A DNA stretch of 64,000 nt from Pseudoalteromonas luteoviolacea (GTDB lineage Bacteria > Pseudomonadota > Gammaproteobacteria > Enterobacterales > Alteromonadaceae): contig NZ_CP015411.1 in the NCBI RefSeq assembly GCF_001750165.1, positions 3,190,001-3,254,000 of the forward strand. The letters are read 5' to 3'. Numbering within the stretch: the stretch's first letter is position 1; every line of letters starts with the position of its first letter. Below the pieces are notes generated by a model, which did not search any database, had not been told where the DNA came from, and was given only the letters and a program-made list of their open reading frames with translations. The position numbers and the translations under genes were made by a program. Below, piece by piece: positions 9,601 through 18,182 of the stretch.

Positions 9601-12600
9601 TCTGTGTCAATAATGTTGGCTGCGGCCCACGCAGTGGTGACCAGTTCAAATTTGAATGGCCTCATTTAAATATAAATATCAAGCAAACCGGCCAAGGCTC
9701 AATAGTCCCCACAGTGACTGCGTATGAATTTGGCAAGGACTTTGAACTTGTTTTAACACCAAAAGAAAATAATGAGCTCATTTACGTACGTGGCTGTGAT
9801 GGTGAACTTATTGATGAAGCGCTAAACACGTCATTATTCAAAATCACCAACCCAGTTGAAAACTGTGAAATAGAAGTGGAGTTTTCTCCCCGCCCTGTTC
9901 ACCTAGGTGAAACCACAGTGATGATGGACAGTACAGACCAATTTAATGTCCCTCTGCACTTTACCTTTAATATTAGTAAAGATGGACGAGGTATATTTAA
10001 ACCTGAGTATGAAGTCCGCACATTTTCAAAGTTTCCTAAGTTTACGATAAGAAAGCACTCTGACACTGAATATGTGGCCACATTTGACAGCATTCCCACT
10101 AGCATTCCAATCAATAAACAGGTTTCTTTTGATAACAATACACAATTTATCAAGATCGCTGGCTTTAAGTTCACCTATGAAGGAGAGCAGCTATTTATAT
10201 CTTGGTTAGAGTATAACAACGAAGGTAACCATCAATACTTAGAACCAATCGCAGTTAAGACAACAAAGCAAATTACACCGATGCCATTAATGGATAAACT
10301 CATTGGAGAGTGGGCTTTGTCTTTTGATACATACATCGATTCTGAATCTTCAAATATACAGAAAAACGTCTCACTCACTTTTAACCAAGATGGTACTGGT
10401 AGCCTCAACATGGGCAGGTACATAGCTGCGCACGCAGAAGAAAAAGCGTTTCCATTTAATTGGACATTGACCCCTGAAGGCTTGGTTGAATTGACTGCTA
10501 ACAACAAAACAGATTATGCGCTGTTGAGAGTGGTCTCTGAGCACAACGGTATCCATGTGTTATCCATCGAGCAGTCATCAATTGCATTGGACGACCGACA
10601 ATATTACGATTGGCTCAGAGTCGGAATTGGTGCGTTTATTAAAAAAGCAGACACACCATTTAGCTTCGAGGATATTGCTGGCAACCTTTCCGACGACTGG
10701 GGGGACTTCACCCTATACAGCGATGGCATCGCAAGAAGGGCAAATTTACATGGTACTGAAATTACCACATTAAAAAATAATCGTCTAACAGTTACTGCTA
10801 CCCCTACCTGCACAAAAACAATGAACGGCTGTTTATTAAGTTTTGAAAGAGACTACGAGCTTCTTGCACAAAATGATCAACAGTTTTATGTCTACCGATA
10901 TGTAAATAATATCAGGCATCTTTCTGTGTTAAATACCGACAACACACCGACACAAATAAGCCATCGCGCACTTATGAAAGCAAATCCTAGCTATTTCCGT
11001 TCGCTAAGATTATTCGAGCGCTCAGAACTCGGTATAGACATTTGGGAACTTACCTATGCCCAAGAAGGCTTTAACCTTGTCACGCCTGTATATACCCGCA
11101 ATAAAGAAGTCGTGTATACATTCGACCATGAGGGTATGGTTAAGGAGTCTACCGGTGAAATTGTTCATTTTGTTCCTATCGAAAGCAACTCAAGTGGAAT
11201 TTGGTTTTGTGAAATTCCTAAAGATGGTGAATGTAGCGAACAAAACAAACGCTTTTTAGAATACGCCGTACCTGCACACCCTATCACAATCAATGTCGAT
11301 GGCCCTGGCACAGTGACGTCAAATTTACAAAACGGCACCATTTTGCATGAGCATTACTTAGAGCTGACGGCATCTGCAAAGGAAAGTGGCTTTTATGTTA
11401 GCAGCATCGAAGGTTGTGGGCTCCAATATCGCGAACACAATGCGCGCTATTTGACATATAGAGCCAGCAACCTCAAGAGTTCATGTGAAGTAAATATAAA
11501 AGTTGAGGCAATACCCGACTCCATTGCCGATAAAATCGGCGTAACTGATCCCACGTTAAAAGCGTGTATCGATAACTATAAACATTACAGCCCTACCTTT
11601 CTTCTATATGGCAAAGCGTTAGACTGTAAAGGTAACGAAGAGAATGAAACTGTTAATGATTTAACTGGCTTGAGTAACTTCGTTAACCTGTCGATTCTTC
11701 GATTCAATTCAATGGATGTTACACTCGATAACAAAGCGATCTCAGAATTAAGCAAACTCTCTCGACTGCAAACGCTCTCGATACAGAGTTCACTGACAAC
11801 AGACGTGGATATGAGCTCATTACAGCGACTTCGTTCTTTTTATCTACGGGGTCAAAATACGCGTGATCTGACACTCACACCAGCGCCTAATTTAGCACAT
11901 GTTGGAATTGACAGCAGTGTACTAGAAAGCTTTGTGTTGTCTGATGCTACAAAGCTTAAGAGCTTATCTGTAAGCGGAGGTAAATTAAAAGCTATAGACC
12001 TTTCTCAAGCACAAAGTTTAGAAACATTAAGGTTAAAGCAGAGCATAATCGATACCCTCGATCTGACGCACAACACAGTACTAAAAGCGGTCGATATTTC
12101 ACAAAGTGAAATTGCACAAATCGCAGGTGTAACGCCAAGCCATGCACTTGCTGACTTAGATGCACGATTATCAAAACTGACTAGCTTAGACTTATCTCAA
12201 TATGCTCAACTACAAGCGCTTAATATAGCGCAAAACCAGTTTACGACCTTAGATATAACCAAGGCAGAAAAACTTAAAAAGTTATTCATTAACAATAACC
12301 CTATGACATCTCTGGCCACTGCACAGGGCAGCCAACTTGAAATGCTCAACATTGACGATACTCAAATCGATACGCTAAATACGCAGCATTTACTTAACCT
12401 GCGCTCTTTAAGTGCAGATAACACTAAGTTGACGGAGCTCCAACTTGCAGGCTTACGAGAGTTAACTTGGTTAAGTGCATCAAATAACACCCTCACTGAG
12501 CTGGACTTATCTGATACTGAGAAGTTATGGAACATATATTTTAAGAATAATACGCTGCAATCGATTATTCCTGGGCCAAATACAGACATCACTTTACATT

Positions 12601-12671
12601 TGGAAAGCACACAAGTCAGTAAAAAGGCACAAGCAGTCATAGATCAACAAGGGTATAAAATTCGAAATTAA
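6603..12671 (+). CDS. Giant lipoprotein with PKD/Ig-like and leucine-rich-repeat domains
   Basis: A 2022-residue lipoprotein. The ATG at 6603 is chosen because it has AAGGA upstream and gives a clean lipoprotein signal with lipobox LSAC (Cys25). An Asn/Ser/Gly-rich linker follows (about 28-90). Next come three Ig/PKD-like repeats with DTDG-type motifs (about 97-376) and a carboxypeptidase-regulatory-like beta domain (about 380-450). The long middle region has beta-rich modules of about 120 residues that I cannot name, and two InlB-B-repeat-like segments (about 1020-1096 and 1560-1636). Residues about 1680-2015 form a leucine-rich-repeat domain with units such as LKAIDLSQAQSLETLRL. This is the architecture of a surface-exposed binding protein or adhesin; the partner is unknown. 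Transcription ends at a strong terminator at 12688. Confidence 0.8.
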   Translation: MTLSNLRTKHKVLACLILSTLLSACGGSKNDTKTLENKGASSQVSGENNNTSNNNQENNQNVSDNNQNNNNSESNGNTSGNNGGNSNKDNQSPLLNITGDTKVIEQLPITLHANATDTDGEINHYSWSYDDELFSAEDIHAATLTITSNNILARVDTEVSLTVTDNQGAQTTATHYLTVEALANLAPTLEIIGPESVLEDKVFSLTADALDTDGHIASIQWQHDSALALSLDGTDSSVLTITTPNIFENQTVTFTASATDNQGIVNTTSHTVTIKALENIGAEVSINGPDQIEEKQSFTLQGTARDSDGGEIQSYQWSYAGELALTLDGAQTQTLTVNSPDIQENTRVTFKLEATDDQGLTTSTTHTVEISAITQQLTLAGKVTDQPIAYANVELTFDGQTFTTQADETGAYQLDIVYDESQTTALAQLRATGSYAQNNAHIEFISQLGDLAHLTQKAGEDKQLDANEEFGVNVTNITTSEFALIKRQVNQLSTVDELEKARKNVEPAEKMRLAKLIKAIVDHNVALPSNVKSTLELVQDEDSANTAITQLEEEQAELLAQIQTAIEQDSDLVKVAKTISAGDYYLSEAQFFNGFGLAVKLEANGTGFIANTKNSDFTWQKVNDTINIVFNEPTQLTGISLDLFGLSLNIIESQNNAHTVETVLLSNDAEQGPAPFIAKLAKKSAFIQPELDNLKGEWSLQLSQSDSPLKSLRLNFINDSQVELNNGTETMTASWGLIDNGQTIQINHPQSTLTLNIVREFKLGIQVLVNNGKVISGVMVRHQNIDFDDINHAKTWTPFKTKGDKQAFVVDEENNFHFNWQHNVKVENQQGKLTRNHYQFSEQDRAFCDVALAQCEITKSQTYELIASSSNLIAIQHTAFEHTSDSVVQVARSVHIYKLTNKPTNKPKQFDETFFSNTSTPHLFIGAVDLTAQNYFGTVNLRQIENCLSQAQSDCRSKIQYDDEIYWAEVADGHLKLTNTVSNAVLYLTIGKVNQEGLTICVNNVGCGPRSGDQFKFEWPHLNINIKQTGQGSIVPTVTAYEFGKDFELVLTPKENNELIYVRGCDGELIDEALNTSLFKITNPVENCEIEVEFSPRPVHLGETTVMMDSTDQFNVPLHFTFNISKDGRGIFKPEYEVRTFSKFPKFTIRKHSDTEYVATFDSIPTSIPINKQVSFDNNTQFIKIAGFKFTYEGEQLFISWLEYNNEGNHQYLEPIAVKTTKQITPMPLMDKLIGEWALSFDTYIDSESSNIQKNVSLTFNQDGTGSLNMGRYIAAHAEEKAFPFNWTLTPEGLVELTANNKTDYALLRVVSEHNGIHVLSIEQSSIALDDRQYYDWLRVGIGAFIKKADTPFSFEDIAGNLSDDWGDFTLYSDGIARRANLHGTEITTLKNNRLTVTATPTCTKTMNGCLLSFERDYELLAQNDQQFYVYRYVNNIRHLSVLNTDNTPTQISHRALMKANPSYFRSLRLFERSELGIDIWELTYAQEGFNLVTPVYTRNKEVVYTFDHEGMVKESTGEIVHFVPIESNSSGIWFCEIPKDGECSEQNKRFLEYAVPAHPITINVDGPGTVTSNLQNGTILHEHYLELTASAKESGFYVSSIEGCGLQYREHNARYLTYRASNLKSSCEVNIKVEAIPDSIADKIGVTDPTLKACIDNYKHYSPTFLLYGKALDCKGNEENETVNDLTGLSNFVNLSILRFNSMDVTLDNKAISELSKLSRLQTLSIQSSLTTDVDMSSLQRLRSFYLRGQNTRDLTLTPAPNLAHVGIDSSVLESFVLSDATKLKSLSVSGGKLKAIDLSQAQSLETLRLKQSIIDTLDLTHNTVLKAVDISQSEIAQIAGVTPSHALADLDARLSKLTSLDLSQYAQLQALNIAQNQFTTLDITKAEKLKKLFINNNPMTSLATAQGSQLEMLNIDDTQIDTLNTQHLLNLRSLSADNTKLTELQLAGLRELTWLSASNNTLTELDLSDTEKLWNIYFKNNTLQSIIPGPNTDITLHLESTQVSKKAQAVIDQQGYKIRN

Positions 12672-12687
12672 CCCGCAACTTTACTCT

Positions 12688-12714
12688 AAAAAGCCGCTGT
12701 TCAGCGGCTTTTTT
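12688..12714 (+). terminator. Rho-independent terminator after the giant lipoprotein
   Basis: AAGCCGCTG pairs with CAGCGGCTT around a very short loop, followed directly by TTTT. Position and form fit the end of the 6603-12671 gene. Confidence 0.85.
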
Positions 12715-13018
12715 GTGATTTTCAATGCAAAAATACCTCGTATACGACCTACTTAAAAGACCTCCCCCTTCAAATTATAGTTTTAAATAATCTGGCAGCC
12801 TAATGACGACTTCCCACACAAGATAAATGGATATCTGTTCATGGTTTTAAATACGCTTTTATATTCAGCTTAATAAAGCTTCACCCTAATTAAAGTAATA
12901 ATATCGCCTTAGCTTGGTATAAAAACAATCATATTTATTCATTGACTCATTACAAGCAACTGTTACGATTAAAACTTAATCACCAATGGATAACCAGTTA
13001 TAAACAGGAACTTTTAAT
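12715..13018. other. Non-coding gap with a probable promoter
   Basis: About 300 bases between the lipoprotein terminator and the lyase-like gene. TTGACT (12942-12947), a 16-base spacer and TACGAT (12964-12969) form a plausible sigma-70 promoter for the next gene. Nothing else is recognised. Confidence 0.4.
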
Positions 13019-13957
13019 ATGAAAAAAATGATTATGATGGCCGCTACTGCCTCAACAATAACATTGTCGAGCTATGCGTCCGAGACTCCATTTAAAAATG
13101 GTGGATTTGACTTACCTTTTGACAAAGTAAGATCACCGATTGAACAGGATAGCCCTTGGAAGGTACAAGATTATGAAACAGGTTACAATCCAAACACAAT
13201 TTACAATTATGGTGGGCTAGTAACGAGAGAATATGACGCCGCTTCCAATAACTGGTATGCAAAAATATATAGCCATCATGCTGAAGAATCAAAGTGTCTA
13301 AATTACGGTATAAATTGCCATAGAGCAGAGTTATACTATTCTCCAGAACAGTATGATACACATCCAGATTACCTCGATATTGATGGTCAACGCACACAAA
13401 TTACCTTCCGTTTTAAAGTAGACAAAATTTGGAATAAAGGCTGTAGGGTGAAAGCCCCCAACTCTCGCTCTATTTGCTACTCCACCTTAATGCAATATGG
13501 TCCGCCATCTAATGCCGCTTTTCCTGTCGCACCCATGATGAGCTTTGTTATTGCCAGATACCCAAAAGCAAATGAGCAGCCTGCCATATCGTTACAACAT
13601 AAAGTACATTGCGCAAAACCGAGCAATAAAACTCACTATTCAGGCATATGCAACGATAAAGGAAACAGTATCGCTTCTTGGTCTGCTGATACTATCATTC
13701 CGATTGAAGTCGGACGCTGGTATGTTGCTTATTCTCATGTACTTTGGAGTGAGAACAATGGGGAGTTTTCTGCAGCAATAAAACCAGAAGGTGGAACTTG
13801 GACACACTTTTCTAAAAATGGACAACTATTTCACCAATTACCGACTCGCGCAGCAAATGGAAGGCATAGCTTCAAAGCCGGTATTTATGGTCATGGTATA
13901 GATACTTCTGACCAAGAGCTGGTGATGTCGTTCGATGACTTCAAGTTTATCAACTAG
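13019..13957 (+). CDS. Probable secreted polysaccharide lyase, jelly-roll type (alginate-lyase-like)
   Basis: A 312-residue exported protein with a signal peptide ending near residue 20 (SSYA-SE). Two short motifs recall PL7-type alginate lyases and related jelly-roll lyases: HRAELYY (101-107), compared with the family R-S/T-E-L-R motif, and SFKAGIYGHG (284-293), compared with the family YFKAG-I/V-Y motif. Residues 193-197 (LQHKVH) lie where a catalytic Gln/His segment would be. It has eight cysteines outside the signal, consistent with an exported disulfide-bonded enzyme. The gene is monocistronic, with AGGAA before the ATG. The exact family (PL7, PL18, PL20 or heparinase-I-like) and the substrate are uncertain. 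Confidence 0.5.
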   Translation: MKKMIMMAATASTITLSSYASETPFKNGGFDLPFDKVRSPIEQDSPWKVQDYETGYNPNTIYNYGGLVTREYDAASNNWYAKIYSHHAEESKCLNYGINCHRAELYYSPEQYDTHPDYLDIDGQRTQITFRFKVDKIWNKGCRVKAPNSRSICYSTLMQYGPPSNAAFPVAPMMSFVIARYPKANEQPAISLQHKVHCAKPSNKTHYSGICNDKGNSIASWSADTIIPIEVGRWYVAYSHVLWSENNGEFSAAIKPEGGTWTHFSKNGQLFHQLPTRAANGRHSFKAGIYGHGIDTSDQELVMSFDDFKFIN

Positions 13958-14113
13958 CAATTGATTGTATATTCTTGAGAGCATATAGTGATTATTTTAA
14001 ATTTAGTTGGCTAACTTAAATTAAAAAAGTAATTATTTAAAATAAAAAGCATCTAAAAAAGTAGCTAGACTATATTAAAAATCCAGCCCCTTTTATTTTA
14101 TAAAAATCTTAAA

Positions 14114-14437
14114 TTAATTAGATTTTACTATTATGCTCGTCACCTGACCATTAGAACCATATTGCCAACCTGCTGGATTATCGGCAACTGGGCGACCCTG
14201 AGCGTAAATTTGATCACCCGTTGCTTTCGCAGTTAACATTATAGACAGCATTGCAGCAGCATAATCGCCTTCTGGTTTAAACCAAAAACCGCGGCAGACA
14301 GTGTCTCCATTGGCACAAATAGCAAACTTTACAATCCCACCTTCTATTGTATAAGATTTAACTTTACCAGTTAAACTGACAGTGGCATTAGAGAAAAATG
14401 GAAATGTGAGCATTAAAAAAGCAATTACTTTGAACAT
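14114..14437 (-). CDS. Small exported hypothetical protein
   Basis: A 107-residue protein with a signal peptide of about 18 residues (FFSNA-TV). The mature part is a small beta-rich domain with two cysteines (41 and 48) that could form a disulfide, and a helical segment near 58-72. I do not recognise the family. The start is supported by AAGGAG six bases upstream. It converges with the lyase-like gene at 13019-13957 and stands alone on its strand. Confidence 0.65.
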   Translation of the reverse strand: MFKVIAFLMLTFPFFSNATVSLTGKVKSYTIEGGIVKFAICANGDTVCRGFWFKPEGDYAAAMLSIMLTAKATGDQIYAQGRPVADNPAGWQYGSNGQVTSIIVKSN

Positions 14438-14631
14438 TAACGCTCCTTAAAAATTTATTGAACACTAATATTATCAGTAAAATAAATAAGTAAATAAAGT
14501 AAAAAAATAAAACAACCCTATTCTCTTCTCGAAAAATTCTCAATAACGTGGTAATGGCTTGCTAAAAAAAGTAGTCACAACATTGTCATCTAACACTTCA
14601 ATTGATTGCTATAAATTCTAATTCAAAGACC

Positions 14632-14660
14632 TTGCGACCGTTACATAACGAAGTTAGTAT
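14632..14660 (+). promoter_or_regulatory. Probable promoter of the arsenic operon
   Basis: TTGCGA (14632-14637) and TAGTAT (14655-14660) are separated by 17 bases. Each matches four of six consensus bases. The -10 element overlaps the operator dyad at 14657, as expected for ArsR repression. Confidence 0.45.
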
Positions 14661-14680
14661 ATAACAAAGTTATTATATAC
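14657..14680. promoter_or_regulatory. Predicted ArsR operator (inverted repeat)
   Basis: GTATATAA (14657-14664) and TTATATAC (14673-14680) are perfect inverted repeats with an 8-base spacer. They lie 22 bases before the ATG of the fused ArsC-ArsR gene and overlap the predicted -10. ArsR-family repressors bind such AT-rich dyads, so autoregulation is inferred. Confidence 0.6.
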
Positions 14681-14701
14681 AACCCCATAATAGGCAATGA
14701 T

Positions 14702-15463
14702 ATGAAAGTGCTATTTTTATGCACTGAGAACTCAGCTCGCTCTCTGATGGCTGAAGTATTACTAAAGCATCATGGCAAAGATCAATACGATGTTTACAGT
14801 GCAGGTACAAACCCCAGTTGCGCTGACCCTCGTACTCTCGCAGCTATCGAGCATTTTGGACTGAATAACCAGGGCTTAGCATCAAAACATGTAGATGAAT
14901 TCGCAAACATGCACTTCGATTATGTGATAACTCTATGCGCAAGCGCGACCAAAGAATGTGACGGCCGCGTCAATGGCATTAACTGCTTTGCCTGGGATAT
15001 TGCTGAACCCAAATCTCGCCAGTGTGAAAACCCATTTGAAAAAACGTTGCAAGAAATCAACGAGAAAATCCAATCTTTACTAATTGAAAATGCAACACAA
15101 AAACCCGCAACTATACAGCCTACGGCATTTTATAAAGCACTCGCTGATGACACTCGCTTAAAAACCTTGCTTATCATTGCCGTTGAAAAAGAAGCTTGTG
15201 TATGCGAACTAATGACAGCACTTGACGAGCCCAGCCAACCTAAAGTATCACGACATCTCGCACAGCTCCGTAAAATAGGGATCTTATCAGATAGAAAATA
15301 CCATCAATGGGTTTTCTATTCTCTTAACCCTACTTTGCCCGAATGGATGAAACACATCATTACATCGACCGTGATCAATGAACCCAGCTTCATAGAACAA
15401 GAACTCAGTAGATTAAGCACTATGGGAGAGCGCCCCACTCGCTTTGCAAATTTATGTAACTAA
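14702..15463 (+). CDS. Fused arsenate reductase (ArsC) and ArsR-family repressor
   Basis: A 253-residue fusion. Residues 1-130 are a low-molecular-weight-phosphatase-type arsenate reductase: the P-loop C7-TENSA-R13, plus Cys79 and Cys86 (TLCASATKEC) in the spacing of the thioredoxin-coupled redox relay, and the late WDIAEP loop. Residues about 140-225 are an ArsR winged helix-turn-helix, with ACVCEL (Cys166, Cys168) matching the As(III)-sensing CVC motif and KVSRHLAQLRKIGIL as the recognition region. One protein would therefore reduce As(V) and sense the As(III) product. It is the first gene of the operon, with a predicted operator in front, and is followed by the ACR3 arsenite pump. No stop or frameshift separates the two domains. 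Confidence 0.9.
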   Translation: MKVLFLCTENSARSLMAEVLLKHHGKDQYDVYSAGTNPSCADPRTLAAIEHFGLNNQGLASKHVDEFANMHFDYVITLCASATKECDGRVNGINCFAWDIAEPKSRQCENPFEKTLQEINEKIQSLLIENATQKPATIQPTAFYKALADDTRLKTLLIIAVEKEACVCELMTALDEPSQPKVSRHLAQLRKIGILSDRKYHQWVFYSLNPTLPEWMKHIITSTVINEPSFIEQELSRLSTMGERPTRFANLCN

Positions 15464-15473
15464 GGGGTTATCT

Positions 15474-16535
15474 GTGGGTATATTTGAACGTTACCTGTCT
15501 ATTTGGGTTGCTGCCAGTATTGTGTTTGGGGTTGGGCTAGGAATGACTTCCCCCCCTCTATTCGAACTAATCGCTACCATGACTTATGCCAATGTTAACT
15601 TGGTCATCGCCGTCTTTATCTGGATCATGATTTACCCCATGATGCTTCAAATTGACTTCTCAACCATCAAAGAAGTCCGTAAAAATCCGCAAGGATTGAT
15701 CCTTACCGTTGTGATCAATTGGCTAGTGAAGCCATTTACCATGGCAGCGTTAGGCTGGTTATTTTTCGAAGGTCTTTTTGCCAATTATGTTAGTCCAGAA
15801 ACGGCACAAGAGTATATCGCAGGTATGATTCTACTGGGTGTTGCACCATGTACTGCGATGGTTTTTGTATGGTCCCAGCTCACAAAAGGAGATGCCAACT
15901 ATACATTAGTACAAGTGTCCGTTAACGACGTCATTATGATCTTCGCCTTTGCGCCCATAGCAGGCTTATTACTCGGTGTATCTGATATCCATGTGCCGTG
16001 GAATACGCTCTTTATTTCCGTTTTACTGTATGTTTTACTGCCACTACTAGCAGGCATTATCACTCGAAAAAAGATCAATGCATCAGGAAAAGATGAGACC
16101 GCCATTAACACTTTGCTCGCCAAGCTGAAACCTTTTTCGGTGATTGGTTTGTTGGCTACGGTCGTACTTCTATTTGGTTTCCAGGCCAATACTATCATCG
16201 CCCAACCAATGAACATTATCTTGATAGCGATTCCACTTATTTTGCAAACCTATGGCATATTTTTTATCGCTTATTTCGCAGCACTCAAACTTAAACTTAA
16301 GCACAACATCGCTGCGCCTGCTTGCCTCATCGGCACTTCAAACTTTTTTGAATTGGCCGTCGCTGTTGCAATTTCATTATTTGGATTACATTCAGGTGCC
16401 GCGCTTGCCACTGTGGTGGGTGTACTGGTTGAAGTGCCTGTTATGTTGTCTTTGGTCGCAATCGTTAATAAAACCAAACATTGGTTTAATCCACAAAACA
16501 CTCTAAGAGGCAATTATGCAAACTCACCCATTTGA
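15474..16535 (+). CDS. acr3: ACR3-family arsenite efflux permease
   Basis: A 353-residue ten-helix inner-membrane transporter that expels As(III). The segment GVAPCTAMVFVWSQLTKGDA, with Cys126, carries the essential cysteine and flanking motif of ACR3 proteins, and NDVIMI follows as in the family. I chose the GTG at 15474 because AAGGGG lies six bases upstream; an in-frame TTG at 15444 would overlap the preceding gene and adds ten residues unlike the family. The gene begins 10 bases after the ArsC-ArsR stop and overlaps the next gene by 20 bases, so the three are tightly coupled. Confidence 0.9.
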   Translation: MGIFERYLSIWVAASIVFGVGLGMTSPPLFELIATMTYANVNLVIAVFIWIMIYPMMLQIDFSTIKEVRKNPQGLILTVVINWLVKPFTMAALGWLFFEGLFANYVSPETAQEYIAGMILLGVAPCTAMVFVWSQLTKGDANYTLVQVSVNDVIMIFAFAPIAGLLLGVSDIHVPWNTLFISVLLYVLLPLLAGIITRKKINASGKDETAINTLLAKLKPFSVIGLLATVVLLFGFQANTIIAQPMNIILIAIPLILQTYGIFFIAYFAALKLKLKHNIAAPACLIGTSNFFELAVAVAISLFGLHSGAALATVVGVLVEVPVMLSLVAIVNKTKHWFNPQNTLRGNYANSPI

Positions 16536-17004
16536 TAAACTAACACTGGAAAATGGCGGAGAATTTATATTTACTCCGTGTCCAGGCACAAAAGATGCTA
16601 CTTTAAAAGCGTCGGTCGGCCAACTGAAACACGCAGGCGCAGAGGCCATCATTACCTTAATGTATGACAGCGAGCTACAAAAGAATAATGCACAAAATCT
16701 CGCGTTAGAATGTAAAGAGCAAGGCGTCACTTGGTTTCAATTTCCACTGCCAGATGATGACGCACCTAATCAAGATTTCACCGACGCATTTAATCATCAA
16801 TTTAATGAAGTTATTGATATCATTAACCGTAAAGGTGCTGTCGCTGTGCACTGTAAAGGCGGCTCTGGCAGAACAGGACTGGTGATTGGCCTATTAATGA
16901 AACGGCTAGGATACACAGATTCAGACATCATCACTCAAGTGCAATCGATCAGACCCAAAGCACTCAAACACCCTGAGCAAGTGTCATTTTTCAACAACTT
17001 TTAA
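16516..17004 (+). CDS. Protein tyrosine/dual-specificity phosphatase in the arsenic operon
   Basis: A 162-residue phosphatase with the full signature HCKGGSGRT (His112, Cys113, Arg119) and an acidic PLPDDDAP loop (about 78-84) that could supply the general-acid Asp. It has no signal peptide. The start overlaps the acr3 3' end by 20 bases, so it is probably translated by coupling. Genes of this type recur in arsenic operons of marine bacteria, but their substrate there is unclear. A role in arsenic metabolism is inferred from position only; a general signalling or nucleotide/RNA 5'-phosphatase role remains possible. A hairpin at 17035 ends the operon. Confidence 0.85.
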   Translation: MQTHPFDKLTLENGGEFIFTPCPGTKDATLKASVGQLKHAGAEAIITLMYDSELQKNNAQNLALECKEQGVTWFQFPLPDDDAPNQDFTDAFNHQFNEVIDIINRKGAVAVHCKGGSGRTGLVIGLLMKRLGYTDSDIITQVQSIRPKALKHPEQVSFFNNF

Positions 17005-17034
17005 TCGCCCTCTGTAGCATTACCCAAAGATAAC

Positions 17035-17062
17035 GCCAAGTAAGATGTACGCTTTACTTGGC
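17035..17062 (+). terminator. Hairpin after the arsenic operon
   Basis: GCCAAGTAA (17035-17043) and TTACTTGGC (17054-17062) pair perfectly, followed by the T-rich TTCTTAAT. It is likely the operon terminator. Confidence 0.55.
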
Positions 17063-17477
17063 TTCTTAATGACACTCAATAAACGTGTTCTGATTTAGCA
17101 TTTCACATGAAAGAGTGCATTACTAGAAGGTTCATCCTTAAACTACAGTCGAGAGCCCTTTGTATACACTTACTAAAAATCATTTACAACTCTAGAAAGC
17201 CTCGTCACTATCAAGATAAAATCGCTTTTTTTAAAGAAAACTATCCCCCCATAATAACGTCATTAAGTTCAAGCAATTAAATTATCGCCCATAACGTTTA
17301 ATGATGAAACCTTTATCCCATTGCTCCCATATTACTTAGCATGAAAATATATTCAGCCACTTCGTTCTGATAAAATTTAAAGCCAATAAAATTTAAAGAT
17401 AAAAACCAAAATCTCTATTTATTATTATAATTAAATACTAACTAAAAACCTGCACTACCTGTCTATCATAAATAGGA
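17063..17477. other. Non-coding gap
   Basis: About 415 AT-rich bases between the arsenic operon and the convergent XRE gene. I find no convincing reading frame, RNA gene or repeat here. Confidence 0.4.
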
Positions 17478-17933
17478 CTATGACTCTATATATTCCCAAA
17501 TTGCATATTTGTCTCCTTGCCATTTTAACAAGGTAAATAAATACCCCGTCATCAACATTAACAAACCTCCCACAAGCGCCGCTTCATTTAAAACTCCTAT
17601 TACACAAAACATAAAGCCAAAACTATGACTTAAACATTCAACTCGTTTGGCTGTCGAACGCTGAGGCCTTATTTTTAGGAAATTAAGCGTAAACCACACC
17701 TTTAGAATAAGTGGTAATGCTTTCCAGTTTTCATTACTTTGTTTCATTGTAAAACTCTCCTTATTCAATTCATCAATACTGACATTAAGCGCAGCGGCAA
17801 GACATTTTTGTGACTCCAAACTTGCATTAGCCCCAGCTTCAATCCGCTGAATAGTCCGGACATTTAACCCCGACATATTAGCTAGCTGCTCTTGGGATAA
17901 GCTACGACTTAATCTAAGCTGTTTTAAAATCAT
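17478..17933 (-). CDS. XRE-family regulator with C-terminal membrane segments
   Basis: A 151-residue protein. The ATG at 17933 is chosen over an upstream in-frame start at 17999 because GAGG lies seven bases before it and the helix-turn-helix then begins at the N-terminus. Residues about 1-55 are a Cro/C1-type HTH (LSQEQLANMSGLNVRTIQRIE). The C-terminal half has two hydrophobic helices (FGFMFCVIGVLNEAALVGGL and the following LMLMTGYLFTLL), so the regulator is probably membrane-tethered. The inducing signal is unknown. It is divergent from the DUF819 gene at 18183. Confidence 0.75.
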   Translation of the reverse strand: MILKQLRLSRSLSQEQLANMSGLNVRTIQRIEAGANASLESQKCLAAALNVSIDELNKESFTMKQSNENWKALPLILKVWFTLNFLKIRPQRSTAKRVECLSHSFGFMFCVIGVLNEAALVGGLLMLMTGYLFTLLKWQGDKYAIWEYIES

Positions 17934-18182
17934 ATTTTTACCTCGATAAACTGTAATGAGAGCATAATTAGTATTATCTCCTTGCGGTGACGGCAACACC
18001 TCGACTCTAACCCGACATTAACACGACTTAGTCACGACACCAGCAAAATAGCATAATTATCAGAGACTTTGATAACTGAGAAATTTAACATTATTCACAT
18101 ATAGAAGTGAATTTGCATCGTTTTTTTTACTGAATTCAGCTAGCATAGCTGGCAATTCATAATAATTAGAATAGAGGAAAGT

